Assembly: GCF_004054195.1 (NCBI RefSeq)
Contig: NZ_SBIW01000009.1
Coordinates: 1 to 55,802 of the forward strand
Source: Mucilaginibacter gilvus
GTDB lineage: Bacteria; Bacteroidota; Bacteroidia; Sphingobacteriales; Sphingobacteriaceae
DNA: 55,802 nucleotides
Reading direction: 5' to 3'
This document shows, one piece after another, positions 7,083-16,411 of this stretch. The notes below the pieces were generated by a model. The model did not search any database. It worked only from the letters and a program-made list of their open reading frames with translations, and was not told the origin of the DNA. Each line of letters starts with the position of its first letter. Positions within the stretch are counted from its first letter, which is position 1. Both the position numbers and the translations under genes were made by a program.

Positions 7083-8123
7083 TTAAACAACTGTAATTAA
7101 AGGGCCGTGATCCTGTGATTTTAACCTTCCAAATGCTGTAACATCATATCCATTTTCCTTAAGTTTTTGCTCAAATTCAGGTACCCCTTCTTCGGCAATG
7201 GCTACTAACAGTCCGCCGCTGGTTTGCGGGTCGGCCAGAATGTATCTTTGCTCATCAGACAATGTGCTTATTTTATACCCGTAGCTGCTCCAGTTTCGCT
7301 GCGTACCACCCGGAAAACATTGCTGCTTTAAATAATAGGGTAACGATGCAATTACCGGAACTTTTTCAAAATCGATCTCTGCAGATAAGCCACTACCTTC
7401 GCACATTTCGGAAAGATGGCCTAATAAACCAAAACCGGTTACATCTGTCATTGCTTTTACACTTTCCATCCCCCCGAAAATTTCTCCTAAATTATTTAAG
7501 GTTGTCATGCTTTTTAAGGCTATAGCAGCATCTTCGGGAAGTAATAGGCCACGTTTTTGTGCAGTAGACAGTATACCTACGCCAAGCGGCTTAGTTAGGT
7601 ACAAGCGGCAGCCTATAGTGGCGGTCGAATTCTGTTTAAGGTGCGGGATATTGACCATACCATTAACCGCAAGGCCAAATACAGGCTCGGGGCAATCAAT
7701 ACTATGACCACCCGCTAAAGTAATACCGGCCTCCGCGCAAACCGCTCTGGATCCCTCCAATACTTTTTGCGCCACTTCCGGCGATAGTTTATCAATAGGC
7801 CAGCCTAATATGGCAATTGCCATTACAGGTTTTCCACCCATGGCATATACATCACTAATTGCATTGGCAGATGCGATACGGCCAAAATCATAAGCGTCAT
7901 CTACAATAGGCATAAAAAAGTCTGTGGTAGAGATAAGCGCGGTTCCGTTTCCTAAGTCTAAAACCGCCGCGTCATCTCGTTTGTCATTGCCCACCAATAA
8001 ACGGGCATCGGGTTTTACCGCAACAGGGTTGTGCAGAATTTTATCGAGCATGGCCGGGCTTATTTTACAGCCACAACCTGCGCCATGCGAATATTGGGTG
8101 AGTTTAACCTGTGTAGTGTCCAT
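7083..8123 (-). CDS. selD: Selenide, water dikinase
   Basis: A 346-residue enzyme that makes selenophosphate from selenide and ATP in the cytosol. The N-terminal motif HGAGCGCKISP holds the catalytic cysteine (Cys17, in the cysteine rather than selenocysteine form) and the following Lys20. The glycine-rich ATP-binding regions follow (DDAAVLDLGNGTALISTTDFF; LAGGHSI). It overlaps mnmH upstream by 20 bases, so the two are one translation-coupled unit. With mnmH next to it and no selA, selB or selenocysteine tRNA in the window, the product most likely feeds selenouridine formation in tRNA. Confidence 0.96.
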   Translation of the reverse strand: MDTTQVKLTQYSHGAGCGCKISPAMLDKILHNPVAVKPDARLLVGNDKRDDAAVLDLGNGTALISTTDFFMPIVDDAYDFGRIASANAISDVYAMGGKPVMAIAILGWPIDKLSPEVAQKVLEGSRAVCAEAGITLAGGHSIDCPEPVFGLAVNGMVNIPHLKQNSTATIGCRLYLTKPLGVGILSTAQKRGLLLPEDAAIALKSMTTLNNLGEIFGGMESVKAMTDVTGFGLLGHLSEMCEGSGLSAEIDFEKVPVIASLPYYLKQQCFPGGTQRNWSSYGYKISTLSDEQRYILADPQTSGGLLVAIAEEGVPEFEQKLKENGYDVTAFGRLKSQDHGPLITVV

Positions 8124-9162
8124 TATGCTTTGCGGATTGAATATTTGAAACGAAATTTAAGATAGATGCTGTGCTGGCTGGCAAATCTTCAGGATCTATT
8201 GTCAATGTATAAACCTTATCTACATCCCGCTTTAACAAGCCCGTACGGTAGGTTTTGTCATAATAAACCAGGGCCAGCCTAATAAATTCTTCCATAGGGC
8301 CTTCGCGTATAGCATTAATAGCATTTTTTGTTTGTGCGGGGCCAAGGCGCTTTCGGATACGTTCTGTGCATTCGATCAGAAAGGTTTTATCCAAGCCGCC
8401 ATATTCCTTTGTGAGCGTGGCTACACGATGTTCCAGGTCGACTTGTATATCTATCATCACCGCGTTGCGCATCTGATGCCAAAAAGCGTTTGGGATAGAA
8501 CGTTTGCCGATAGTGAGACTTTCATCTTCTGCCCATATCCGCTGTTCTGAATTCATGCTTTTCAAATCGTTGGCTAAATTATTTTCAAACTGTTCCTGTG
8601 TGGGTTGTACCATTTTATTCATGGTGCCATAGGTTGAACCTTGATGCTGCGCAAGGTCTTCGAGGTCGATTACCTGTTGGCCACCCAACCTAAGCTCATG
8701 AAGTAGTTTTGTTTTGCCCGAGCCGGTCATGCCGCCTACAATGGTTAACATGTAATTGTTTTCAAACTGTAGGTGTACCCAATTGCGATATTTTTTATAA
8801 CCTCCCTGTATAAGGTATACTTCAAAGCCATACAAGTCAAGCGCCCAGGCCATGGCTCCGCTGCGCATACCGCCCCGCCAGCAATGAACAGATATCTTTT
8901 TGTCAGGGGCGATCTGAAGTGCCTGTTTAATAAATCCGGACCATTTGGAACCGGTTAGGTCAAATCCTAAAAGGATTGCTTGTTCTCGCCCTAACTGCTT
9001 GTATGTCGTACCTACTTTTACCCTTTCTTCATCATTAAACAAGGGAACACTAAAAGCTCCGGGTATGTGTCCTTGTAAAAATTCGGCAGGTGTACGCACA
9101 TCAATCAGCGGAATATTTTCTTTAAGCCCGATGAAATCGTTGATAGTGATACTGCGGATCAT
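8104..9162 (-). CDS. mnmH: tRNA 2-selenouridine synthase
   Basis: A 352-residue two-domain enzyme that converts 2-thiouridine at the wobble position of certain tRNAs to 2-selenouridine through a geranylated intermediate, using selenophosphate. The N-terminal rhodanese domain has DVRTPAEFLQGHIPGA and the active-site loop CWRGGMRS. The C-terminal P-loop domain begins with GGMTGSGKTK (about residue 142). The length matches the family. It is first in a two-gene unit with selD. About 70 bases separate it from the rhodanese gene upstream. Confidence 0.95.
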   Translation of the reverse strand: MIRSITINDFIGLKENIPLIDVRTPAEFLQGHIPGAFSVPLFNDEERVKVGTTYKQLGREQAILLGFDLTGSKWSGFIKQALQIAPDKKISVHCWRGGMRSGAMAWALDLYGFEVYLIQGGYKKYRNWVHLQFENNYMLTIVGGMTGSGKTKLLHELRLGGQQVIDLEDLAQHQGSTYGTMNKMVQPTQEQFENNLANDLKSMNSEQRIWAEDESLTIGKRSIPNAFWHQMRNAVMIDIQVDLEHRVATLTKEYGGLDKTFLIECTERIRKRLGPAQTKNAINAIREGPMEEFIRLALVYYDKTYRTGLLKRDVDKVYTLTIDPEDLPASTASILNFVSNIQSAKHNGHYTG

Positions 9163-9234
9163 AGTTTTAATAGGTGAAAATATGGCTTAGACTATTGCCC
9201 ATGAAATTATCGGATGCAGCCATTAAAAATCCAG

Positions 9235-9702
9235 TCATTTGGCAGCTAAGGGGTAGCCTTTAGTAACCCAATTCGTATTTAGGTTAACAGGTAAGTTAAG
9301 CAGTTTAATATCGGTGAAGCCTGATTTTTTCAGTTCGTTAAAAGCCGGTCTGATGTTTGGACATTTAGTAAAAGGGCAACAACCGCAATATATTACCACC
9401 TCTGTATTTTTAGGTAAATCAGCTATAGCACGTCGCAATTTTACCAGGTTTTCGGCGTCGCTCACTGCACCGATGTGTTGGGCACCTTTAATATCCTCGA
9501 CGGCTCCAATATTTAGGATCAATGGTGTTTTAGCTGCACCGCTCTTAATAGCAGTCGCCAGTTCAGATGGTGCTAATAATTCTTTTTCAATCCAGGGATT
9601 ATTCATCAGCAACATCGGAATGGCTTTGGGGGATGTTTGTGCTTGCGTAAGGGTGCCAAATGCCAGCAAACCTAAAAGGGTGATCAAACAGATTTTTTTC
9701 AT
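9235..9702 (-). CDS. Exported rhodanese-like protein
   Basis: A 155-residue protein from ATG 9702 (MKKICLITLLGLLAFG...AQ signal peptide, cleavage near residue 22); an in-frame TTG lies two codons upstream. The core has a rhodanese-type layout ending in VVIYCGCCPFTKCPN, a cysteine-rich active loop, followed by the usual final helix and NLPVNLNTNWVTKGYP. It would act in the periplasm on sulfur or thiol chemistry. It is on the same strand as mnmH-selD, which also use rhodanese chemistry, but its export signal argues against a direct role in tRNA modification. Confidence 0.75.
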   Translation of the reverse strand: MKKICLITLLGLLAFGTLTQAQTSPKAIPMLLMNNPWIEKELLAPSELATAIKSGAAKTPLILNIGAVEDIKGAQHIGAVSDAENLVKLRRAIADLPKNTEVVIYCGCCPFTKCPNIRPAFNELKKSGFTDIKLLNLPVNLNTNWVTKGYPLAAK

Positions 9703-9790
9703 AGACAAATTATAATACCGTTATCAGTCAAATATGAGGGTTATAAGTGAAAGGACATAAAATCATTAGGCTAATGATAAGAAGAAAGCA

Positions 9791-10132
9791 TTACTTCGCT
9801 ACCAAAGCCTCGCCCTCAAAAACCACCCCCGGCCAGCCATGGGCAATAAACTGCCTGATGTTTTGATGGTCTGTAGCGGCAGGATGTGCCAGTACCGACT
9901 GATAATGCTCGGCAAATAAGTAAAGCGTGTCCGCAGCGCTTAAGCCGTTTATTTGAGCAAAGGCAAAAACCTTTGCGCTTCCCTGGTTTTGTGTTGCCTC
10001 GTTACAGGCCTCGCCATTTTTAAACGCGGTTGGCTGGTGCTTGTAATAGGTTTCTATAAATGTAATGACCTCGCTAAACGCGATAGTGTTTTCTTTTAAA
10101 CCCGAAATTAAAGTAAGCAGTTGTTCTTTCAT
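9791..10132 (-). CDS. HopJ-type effector-family protein
   Basis: A 113-residue protein with the features of the HopJ family: NEATQNQGSAKVFAFAQINGLS, then LFAEHYQSVL and the C-terminal TDHQNIRQFIAHGWPGVVFEG. The family was named from a Pseudomonas type III effector, but small homologues are widespread in bacteria without type III secretion, and there is no secretion system or signal peptide here. It is a cytosolic protein of unknown function. It stands alone, 80 bases upstream of the rhodanese gene on the same strand. Confidence 0.8.
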   Translation of the reverse strand: MKEQLLTLISGLKENTIAFSEVITFIETYYKHQPTAFKNGEACNEATQNQGSAKVFAFAQINGLSAADTLYLFAEHYQSVLAHPAATDHQNIRQFIAHGWPGVVFEGEALVAK

Positions 10133-10219
10133 GGAGCAGAATAGTTGCCCGAAAATAGAATTAAATAATCTTTTCCCTATATCAATGGAAATTATCTAAT
10201 AGTGCAAATTAGCAGCTGA

Positions 10220-10651
10220 TTATTGCTTTTCGGCCGACCAGCGGCCCGGGTTTTCAATTGAGCCATCGCTGGATCCTGTCCAGATGCCGTTCATTATTCT
10301 GTTATTGGTCGACACATTCATGGTATAAGTTACGCTTTCTATATTACCACTTATGGTTACCGACCGCATGGTGAGCACCTGCGTGGTAGTGTTGTATTCG
10401 CCGGTAACGCTATCGGTACCTGAGGCGCTGCCGTCAACGGTGTCCCAAAGAAAAAGGCCGGTGAATTTGTTGTCGCCGCCATCCTGTATCAGGGTGAAGG
10501 AGCCTGTCCAGTGCCGGCCATCGTTACCAAGGGCGCTTGTGATTTTCCATTTTCCGGCAAGGGATGGTTCGGGCAGCGATTTCGAACTGCACGATACGAT
10601 CAACTGTATTATCAATACAGCCAAGAGAATTTTTATAGTACGCATAACCAT
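10220..10651 (-). CDS. Small lipoprotein, lipocalin-like beta protein
   Basis: A 143-residue protein with a lipoprotein signal (KILLAVLIIQLIVSC, cysteine at residue 21). The mature part is all-beta in pattern: SLAGKWKITSALGND...HWTGSFTLIQDGG...GLFLWDTVDG...VLTMRSVTI...MNGIWTGSSDG. This resembles lipocalin-like or extracellular-domain beta-barrels of Bacteroidota, but no family can be named with confidence. The start could be ATG 10651 or ATG 10645; both leave the signal intact. It stands alone. Confidence 0.75.
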   Translation of the reverse strand: MVMRTIKILLAVLIIQLIVSCSSKSLPEPSLAGKWKITSALGNDGRHWTGSFTLIQDGGDNKFTGLFLWDTVDGSASGTDSVTGEYNTTTQVLTMRSVTISGNIESVTYTMNVSTNNRIMNGIWTGSSDGSIENPGRWSAEKQ

Positions 10652-11022
10652 TAGGAATAAAAGATTGACTTACAGGATAAAGATACGTAATCCTGCTATT
10701 TGTTTTATATCCCGATATAATATTGCGCTGAGTTATATCTCGATAAAAAGCGCATATCGGGTGTACCCGGAATACAGAAATCTCGCGGCCGAAATCTGAA
10801 GCCTTTACATTTGTGCGTTATCGCTGAAGAATAAAAGCAAAGCCTTTCAAAGGATTAACCAAATATTTCGCACCCATCACAAATGTTTAGTATCTAAGGT
10901 TTTACAAGGTTAAAAGGCTAAAAATCACCTAACTTAAAAAAGCAGGTAGAAACCCCTGATTTTAAAATATTTGATTGTAATCACTTATATGCTGTGTATG
11001 TTTACATCACACACCTACCGAT
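10652..11022. other. Intergenic region between divergent genes
   Basis: About 370 bases separating the lipoprotein (minus) and the small membrane protein (plus). A TACATTTG motif at 10806-10813 resembles the Bacteroidota -7 element on the plus strand, but it lies 210 bases before the next start. A short palindrome CGGGTGTACCCG is at 10757-10768. No gene is supported. Confidence 0.4.
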
Positions 11023-11283
11023 ATGAACGTAAATTTATCACCACTGGAACAACCGACGACCTGCCATACGGACGATTATCTGGATATGCTGCTACATGGT
11101 CCTCATAATTCATCTGCTATGGATATGGAATTGAAAAAAATAAATGCCCACGTTGTTCAAGAGGAGGCTCGGATGAGCAGATTGATCACTTCTATCGGTA
11201 TAACGCTGTTCCTGGTAATGCTCTTTTGCCTGTTTTGCCTTCCGGGAATAGCCTCAACCGGGGTTCTTGTTTTCCCGCGTTAG
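11023..11283 (+). CDS. Small single-helix membrane protein
   Basis: An 86-residue protein (MNVNLSPLEQPTT) with a polar, acidic N-terminal half, a short amphipathic stretch (LKKINAHVVQEEARMSRLI) and one transmembrane segment (about residues 57-78, SIGITLFLVMLFCLFCLPG). No family is recognised. It is followed by a bidirectional terminator, so it is monocistronic. The clear codon structure and terminator support a real gene, but it could be lineage-specific. Confidence 0.55.
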   Translation: MNVNLSPLEQPTTCHTDDYLDMLLHGPHNSSAMDMELKKINAHVVQEEARMSRLITSIGITLFLVMLFCLFCLPGIASTGVLVFPR

Positions 11284-11364
11284 TTTTCAGACCGGTTGCT
11301 TATAATTTATGATGTTACGCTTTGGGGGCCAATCACCATACACTAACTGCCGACTGAAAAACAA

Positions 11365-11398
11365 GAAAGCCCTAAATCCGAAGGAATTAGGGCTTTTC
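11365..11398. terminator. Bidirectional intrinsic terminator
   Basis: AAGCCCTAA (11367-11375) pairs with TTAGGGCTT (11387-11395), with A-rich and T-rich flanks on both sides. It lies between the convergent small membrane gene and the dienelactone hydrolase gene and can serve both. Confidence 0.8.
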
Positions 11399-11420
11399 TA
11401 TGTATAACGGGTGTTAGTTC

Positions 11421-12308
11421 TTACTTCAAATTCTCTGCAAAAAAATCAATCGTGCGTTTCCAGGCCAGTTCTGCCGCTGCTTTATCATAACGCGGGGTGG
11501 TATCGTTATGGAAACCATGGTTTACGTTCTCATAAACAAAGGCCTGGTATTTTTTACCGTTCTCTTTTAAGGCGGCTTCGTAGGCCGGTGCGCCGGCCAT
11601 GATCCTGGTATCCAGCGATGCGTTATGCATCATCAGTGGGGCGTTAATCTTGGGCACATCTGCCGCGGCGGGCTGGCTGCCGTAAAAAGGTACGGCTGCT
11701 GCCAGGTCTGGTAACCGTACGGCCATCATGTTGGCTATGCCGCCGCCGAAGCAAAAGCCCACTACGCCAACCTTGCCGTTGCAATCTTTGTGTGCTTTAA
11801 GGTAATTGTATGCCGCAATAAAATCTTCTTCCATTTCGCCTTTGTCGCGTTTACTTTGCATCTCGCGCCCGGCATCGTCATTACCCGGGTAACCGCCAAG
11901 CGGCGTAAGCGCGTCTGGTGCAAGCGAAATAAAACCGGCAAGCGCGGCCCTGCGGCCCACATCTTCAATATAAGGGTTTAAGCCACGGTTCTCATGCACC
12001 ACAATAATACCGCCGAGCTTCTTTTTAGTATCAATAGGTTTTGATAACAGGCCTTTGATAGTGCCGCCTCCTTTTGGTGAAGGGTAATTGATATATTCTG
12101 ATTTTAACCGAGGATCGTCTGCTTTGGTCTGCATATTTCCCTTGTAATCGGGCATAAGGAAACTCATTAACGCTGGTACGGTTAGGCCGCCAACGGCATA
12201 CAGAGATAGTTTTTGTACAAAAGCGCGCCGGTCCAGCCGGTTGTGCGCGTAATCATCATACAGGTCAAACACTTCCTGCTTAATGTCGTCTTTGTTGATC
12301 TGGCTCAT
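11421..12308 (-). CDS. Dienelactone hydrolase family protein with Tat-like signal
   Basis: A 295-residue alpha/beta hydrolase. The nucleophile elbow is GFCFGG with Cys186, as in dienelactone hydrolases; Glu106 (VVHENRG), the aspartate in NASLDTRI and the histidine in NVNHGFHN complete the expected site. The first 60 residues contain DRRAFVQKLSLYAVGG, which resembles a twin-arginine signal, so the protein is probably exported folded. The substrate is unknown; in this family ester or lactone hydrolysis is usual. It is transcribed alone, convergent with the gene to its left across a shared terminator. Confidence 0.88.
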   Translation of the reverse strand: MSQINKDDIKQEVFDLYDDYAHNRLDRRAFVQKLSLYAVGGLTVPALMSFLMPDYKGNMQTKADDPRLKSEYINYPSPKGGGTIKGLLSKPIDTKKKLGGIIVVHENRGLNPYIEDVGRRAALAGFISLAPDALTPLGGYPGNDDAGREMQSKRDKGEMEEDFIAAYNYLKAHKDCNGKVGVVGFCFGGGIANMMAVRLPDLAAAVPFYGSQPAAADVPKINAPLMMHNASLDTRIMAGAPAYEAALKENGKKYQAFVYENVNHGFHNDTTPRYDKAAAELAWKRTIDFFAENLK

Positions 12309-12476
12309 CGTTATTGGTTTTAATCAAATGTATGTATTCGGGGCAATGGCTTGCAAACCAAATAGTAACAGTGTCGTTACGTGTAATGTTTTGATTTTTA
12401 TTTTGAGGGATTGATGTACAGAAGAAACGCTTGCTTTACTGCTTTTTAGTATATTCACCGAATACGACAATTGCTT

Positions 12477-14693
12477 ATGAAGAAATCCCTTACCCTTAGC
12501 TTACTGATGCTGTCGGCAGCAAGTTTCGCCCAGCAAAAACCATTAATTGGCTTTACGCCAGCATCATCCGCCAAACAAGTAACAGCCGAAAAAACTTACG
12601 ACGCAGCATTGAGCGCGCAACGCATTGGCGAAACCATAAAAACGCTATCGGCTTACCCGCATAACTTAGGTTCGCCCGGCAGCAAAGCCGTGGCCGATAA
12701 AATTTTGGCTATGTATAAAAGTTACGGACTGGATGCCCATATAGAAACCTACACCGTTTTGTTCCCAACGCCAAAAACAAGGGTACTGGAATTAACCGGC
12801 CCAATAGCCTATACAGCTTTGTTAAAGGAGCAGGCATTGGCGGAGGATGGTACATCGGCACAGGCCAACCAGTTACCAACATACAACGCCTGGAGCGCCG
12901 ATGGTGATGTAAGCGGGCAACTTGTATTTGTAAACTATGGCCTGCCCGACGATTATATTAAGCTGGCAGCAATGGGGATAGACGTAAAGGGTAAAATTGT
13001 GATAGCCAAATATGGCCGGTCGTGGCGGGGTATTAAACCAAAGGTGGCTTATGAGCATGGCGCTATCGGCTGCATTATTTATTCGGACCCTGCTGATGAC
13101 GGTTACACTGCGGGAGATGTTTATCCTAAGGGTGCCTATAAAAACGAGTTCGGCGTACAGCGTGGCTCGGTGATGGATATGGTGCTTTACCCCGGCGATC
13201 CGCTTACGCCGGGCGTTGGCGCTACCAAAGATGCCAAACGATTGAATAAAGAAGATGCGACTACCATATTGAAGATACCGGTACTCCCCATCAGCTATCA
13301 TGATGCGCAGCCCCTGCTTGCCGCATTAGACGGCCCCGTGGCTCCTGAGGGATGGGCGGGTTCCTTGCCTATAACTTACCATGTTGGTGGCGGCAAGGCC
13401 CTGGTGCATTTAAAACTGGCGTTTAACTGGGATATGGTGCCCGCTTATAATGTTGTCGCGAAAATTAAAGGCTCGGCTTACCCGGATGAATGGGTAATGC
13501 GCGGTAACCACCACGACGCCTGGGTAAACGGCGCTAACGACCCTATTAGCGGGCAGGCGGCTATGCTGGAAGAAGCCCGCGCCCTTGGCGAATTACTGAA
13601 AACCGGTTGGAAACCCAAACGCAGCATCGTCTATTGCTCCTGGGATGGCGAAGAGCCCGGTTTAATAGGTTCTACGGAATATGCCGAGGCGCATGATAAA
13701 GAATTACAGCAAAAAACGGTGGTGTATATCAACTCGGATAGTAATGCCCGTGGATTTTTGGGTGCCGGCGGCTCGCAGGCGCTGGAAAGTTTTATAGACG
13801 AAGTAACCCAGGGCGTAACCGACCCACAAACCAAAGTAAGCGTTTTCGACCGTAAAAAAGCGATGCAGCTGGTTAACGCGTCTTCCACAAGCGATAAAAA
13901 GGAGATATTAGAGCGCAAGGGGCAAAAACTCGAAGCCTTGGGTTCGGGATCAGATTTTTCCTCGTTCCTGCAGCATTTAGGTATTACCACGCTCGATCTT
14001 GGTTTTGGCGGCGAGGACGGCGGCGGCGAATACCATTCCATTTACGATTCCTTTGATGATTACAGGCGTTTTAAAGACCCTGATTTTGCCTATGGTGTTG
14101 CCCTTGCTCAAACCGCGGGTCATTCAGTACTGCGCATGGCTAATGCAGAGGTGCTTCCTTTCGATTTCAGAAGTTTGCAGACCACTATCAGCAAGTATGC
14201 CACCGAACTTAGCAAACTGGCGGATGATACCCGCGAGACCACAAAAATGGATAACCAATTCGTCGCGGCAAATTACTACAGCATTGCTGCCGACCCAACC
14301 CGGCAATACAAAGCTCCCGCAGCTAAAGATACCGTACCCGCCATTGATTTTAAACCGCTTACCGTCGCGTTGGATTCGTTGAAGAAAAGTGCCGATAAAC
14401 TGGCTGTTTACTGGAGCGCCGCCGTGCTTAAAGATGGCGATCACGATAAACTGAACAAATTATTATACCAAGCTGAGCAGCAATTGTTAACCGCCGACGG
14501 CCTGCCCCGCCGGGGCTGGTACAAACACACCATTTATGCCCCGGGTTTTTATACAGGTTACGGCGTTAAAACTCTTCCGGGTATTCGTGAAGCCCTTGAA
14601 CAACGCAACTGGGCAGAAGCGAGGCAACAGATAGCCGTTGTATCTGGCCGGATAAACGCATTGGCTGCTTATCTTGGCTATGGGGCTAAGTAA
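12477..14693 (+). CDS. M28-family zinc metallopeptidase (PSMA-like)
   Basis: A 738-residue exported peptidase; start ATG 12477, with a signal peptide ending near AQQ. The layout is that of the glutamate carboxypeptidase II type: a PA domain (about 130-300, containing GKIVIAKYGRSWRG), an M28 core and a C-terminal helical dimerisation domain. Zinc-site residues are visible: His345/346 and Asp347 (NHHDAW), Asp in NDPISG, Glu392-Glu393 (DGEEPG), Asp in NSDSN and His in YHSIYD. It probably removes terminal residues from peptides in the periplasm. It is monocistronic with a terminator just downstream. Confidence 0.93.
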   Translation: MKKSLTLSLLMLSAASFAQQKPLIGFTPASSAKQVTAEKTYDAALSAQRIGETIKTLSAYPHNLGSPGSKAVADKILAMYKSYGLDAHIETYTVLFPTPKTRVLELTGPIAYTALLKEQALAEDGTSAQANQLPTYNAWSADGDVSGQLVFVNYGLPDDYIKLAAMGIDVKGKIVIAKYGRSWRGIKPKVAYEHGAIGCIIYSDPADDGYTAGDVYPKGAYKNEFGVQRGSVMDMVLYPGDPLTPGVGATKDAKRLNKEDATTILKIPVLPISYHDAQPLLAALDGPVAPEGWAGSLPITYHVGGGKALVHLKLAFNWDMVPAYNVVAKIKGSAYPDEWVMRGNHHDAWVNGANDPISGQAAMLEEARALGELLKTGWKPKRSIVYCSWDGEEPGLIGSTEYAEAHDKELQQKTVVYINSDSNARGFLGAGGSQALESFIDEVTQGVTDPQTKVSVFDRKKAMQLVNASSTSDKKEILERKGQKLEALGSGSDFSSFLQHLGITTLDLGFGGEDGGGEYHSIYDSFDDYRRFKDPDFAYGVALAQTAGHSVLRMANAEVLPFDFRSLQTTISKYATELSKLADDTRETTKMDNQFVAANYYSIAADPTRQYKAPAAKDTVPAIDFKPLTVALDSLKKSADKLAVYWSAAVLKDGDHDKLNKLLYQAEQQLLTADGLPRRGWYKHTIYAPGFYTGYGVKTLPGIREALEQRNWAEARQQIAVVSGRINALAAYLGYGAK

Positions 14694-14721
14694 TTAGTAC
14701 TGGTTTGATACACCCAAAAAT

Positions 14722-14755
14722 GCAAAGCCCCTGATCAAAATATCGGGGGTTTTGC
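14722..14755 (+). terminator. Intrinsic terminator
   Basis: GCAAAGCCCCTGAT pairs with ATCGGGGGTTTTGC, with a T-run inside the 3' arm. It lies 29 bases after the M28 stop codon. Confidence 0.75.
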
Positions 14756-14876
14756 GTTTGGACCCGACGTAAAATAACGCACAGGTATCCCGATAGAATT
14801 AAATCAGCTTTCAGGGCTATCTTTAGGTCCTTGATAAAGAATTAAGATCAATTATTTCGAATAAAGCACACACCTT

Positions 14877-15566
14877 ATGCATAAAGAATATCATGTAACC
14901 GGCTCAGAAACCATCAGGGATATTGTTATTGGGATGTCGGATGGTTTAACTGTGCCATTTGCGCTGGCTGCCGGTTTAAGCGGCGCTATCAGTTCATCCG
15001 GAATAGTTGTTACTGCCGGGATTGCCGAAATTGTAGCAGGATCTATAGCGATGGGCCTTGGCGGCTTTTTGGCCGGGCGTACCGAAGTGGACCACTACAA
15101 CTCTGAATTAAAGCGCGAGTATGAAGAAGTTGACAGGGTGCCCGAGCAGGAAAAAGCCGAAGTGAAAACCGTCTTCGCTGCATTTGGCCTATCCGAATCT
15201 TTACAGCAACAGGTGGCCGATGAAATGGCAAAGGATAAAGATAAATGGGTAGAATTTATGATGCGCTATGAACTCGGTTTAGAAGAACCCCAGGCTAACC
15301 GGGCTACCAGGAGCGCTTTCACTATTGGGGTGTCTTATATAGTCGGCGGCATTATCCCGCTTTCTCCTTACATACTGGTTGAGAATTCTGTGACCGCGCT
15401 TTATTATTCCTGTTTGGTTACGCTAATCAGCCTTTTTGTTTTCGGTTACTTTAAAAGTAAACTTACCGGGCAACCGGCCCTCAGCGGAGCAGTTAAAGTA
15501 GTTTTTATAGGTGCGCTGGCAGCGGGAGCGGCATTCTTAATGGCCAGGTTAATTAATAACGGGTAG
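14877..15566 (+). CDS. VIT1/CCC1-family membrane transporter
   Basis: A 229-residue protein with the VIT family pattern: a first helix pair with DIVIGMSDGLTVPFALAAGLSG and GIAEIVAGSIAMGLGGFLAGRTE, a charged cytosolic segment (about 75-140, ELKREYEEVDRVPEQEK) that corresponds to the metal-binding region in plant VIT1, and three C-terminal helices. Members export iron or manganese; the substrate here is inferred only from the family. It is monocistronic. A possible stress role is not indicated by its neighbours. Confidence 0.9.
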   Translation: MHKEYHVTGSETIRDIVIGMSDGLTVPFALAAGLSGAISSSGIVVTAGIAEIVAGSIAMGLGGFLAGRTEVDHYNSELKREYEEVDRVPEQEKAEVKTVFAAFGLSESLQQQVADEMAKDKDKWVEFMMRYELGLEEPQANRATRSAFTIGVSYIVGGIIPLSPYILVENSVTALYYSCLVTLISLFVFGYFKSKLTGQPALSGAVKVVFIGALAAGAAFLMARLINNG

Positions 15567-15709
15567 TATTGGCACTTGCCTATCATTTGTTCGGTGTTAC
15601 GCGATTGTTTTCAGTCATCGTGTGGCGTTCTATCGCATGAAATAAAATTCCTTTAAATTGATGTAGCAAATTATCCTATAGCCACGTAATAGAAATAAAA
15701 CGCCAAGAC

Positions 15710-16396
15710 ATGAAGCGCCTACTCCCTATCCTTGCATTGCTCATTTTATCGGTTGCTGGCTGTAAAAAAGAAAATTCCATAAACGAAACGACGGGTCCGG
15801 ATCCTATCCCGCCAAAACTGATATCCAGCGATACGCTTACCACGGGCGGGCAATGGGGTATAGCTATAGGGCAAACCAGCGCCGAGATCTATGCAAAAGT
15901 ACAGGCTATGCGTGGCGAGCGCGGTATCACCTATATGGGTGTTGTTAATAACGTATACAGCAATCTGGAGAGCCTGGAAAATAAGATACCACTGTATTCA
16001 TCAGTTTATTTGGATGAAACTAAAGGAACAAGCACTGGCATCCAGCTCAATTTTGCCGACGATAAAGTGAAATCGATATATACGAATGATGGCGTACAGC
16101 TAAACATGTGGCCTATAGGCAATGGCGCAAGCGCTACGATTGCGGTTGGTGATCCTGTAGATGCCGTATATCAAAAACTGGTTAACATCAAAAACAAAGG
16201 TACTTACGCTAATAAATTTGAGCGGATGTCCATCTTTTTTAAAGATGTAAACAAAGCTTACGACCCCCAGATGAGCGCATCGCCGCAATGGTATTTCGTT
16301 TCAACCATAAGCGATAAGCGTTACAATTTTGTACAGCTTATTTTTACGGCAGGGAAACTTACCGCTATTTACTCTACTGTTTACGATAACCGGTAA
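15710..16396 (+). CDS. Lipoprotein of unknown function
   Basis: A 228-residue protein with a lipoprotein signal (LLPILALLILSVAGC, cysteine at residue 18). The mature part shows two copies of a pattern with hydrophobic, calcium-independent alpha/beta segments (IAIGQTSAEIYAKVQAM and IAVGDPVDAVYQKLVNI), so an internal duplication resembling SmpA/OmlA-like folds is possible. No family can be named. It ends 15 bases before the convergent acyltransferase gene. Confidence 0.72.
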   Translation: MKRLLPILALLILSVAGCKKENSINETTGPDPIPPKLISSDTLTTGGQWGIAIGQTSAEIYAKVQAMRGERGITYMGVVNNVYSNLESLENKIPLYSSVYLDETKGTSTGIQLNFADDKVKSIYTNDGVQLNMWPIGNGASATIAVGDPVDAVYQKLVNIKNKGTYANKFERMSIFFKDVNKAYDPQMSASPQWYFVSTISDKRYNFVQLIFTAGKLTAIYSTVYDNR

Positions 16397-16411
16397 CCCG
16401 GCTCCTAATAC

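Noticed and set aside
7262..7707. Plus-strand frames inside selD
   Set aside because: They lie wholly within selD on the opposite strand and lack family features.
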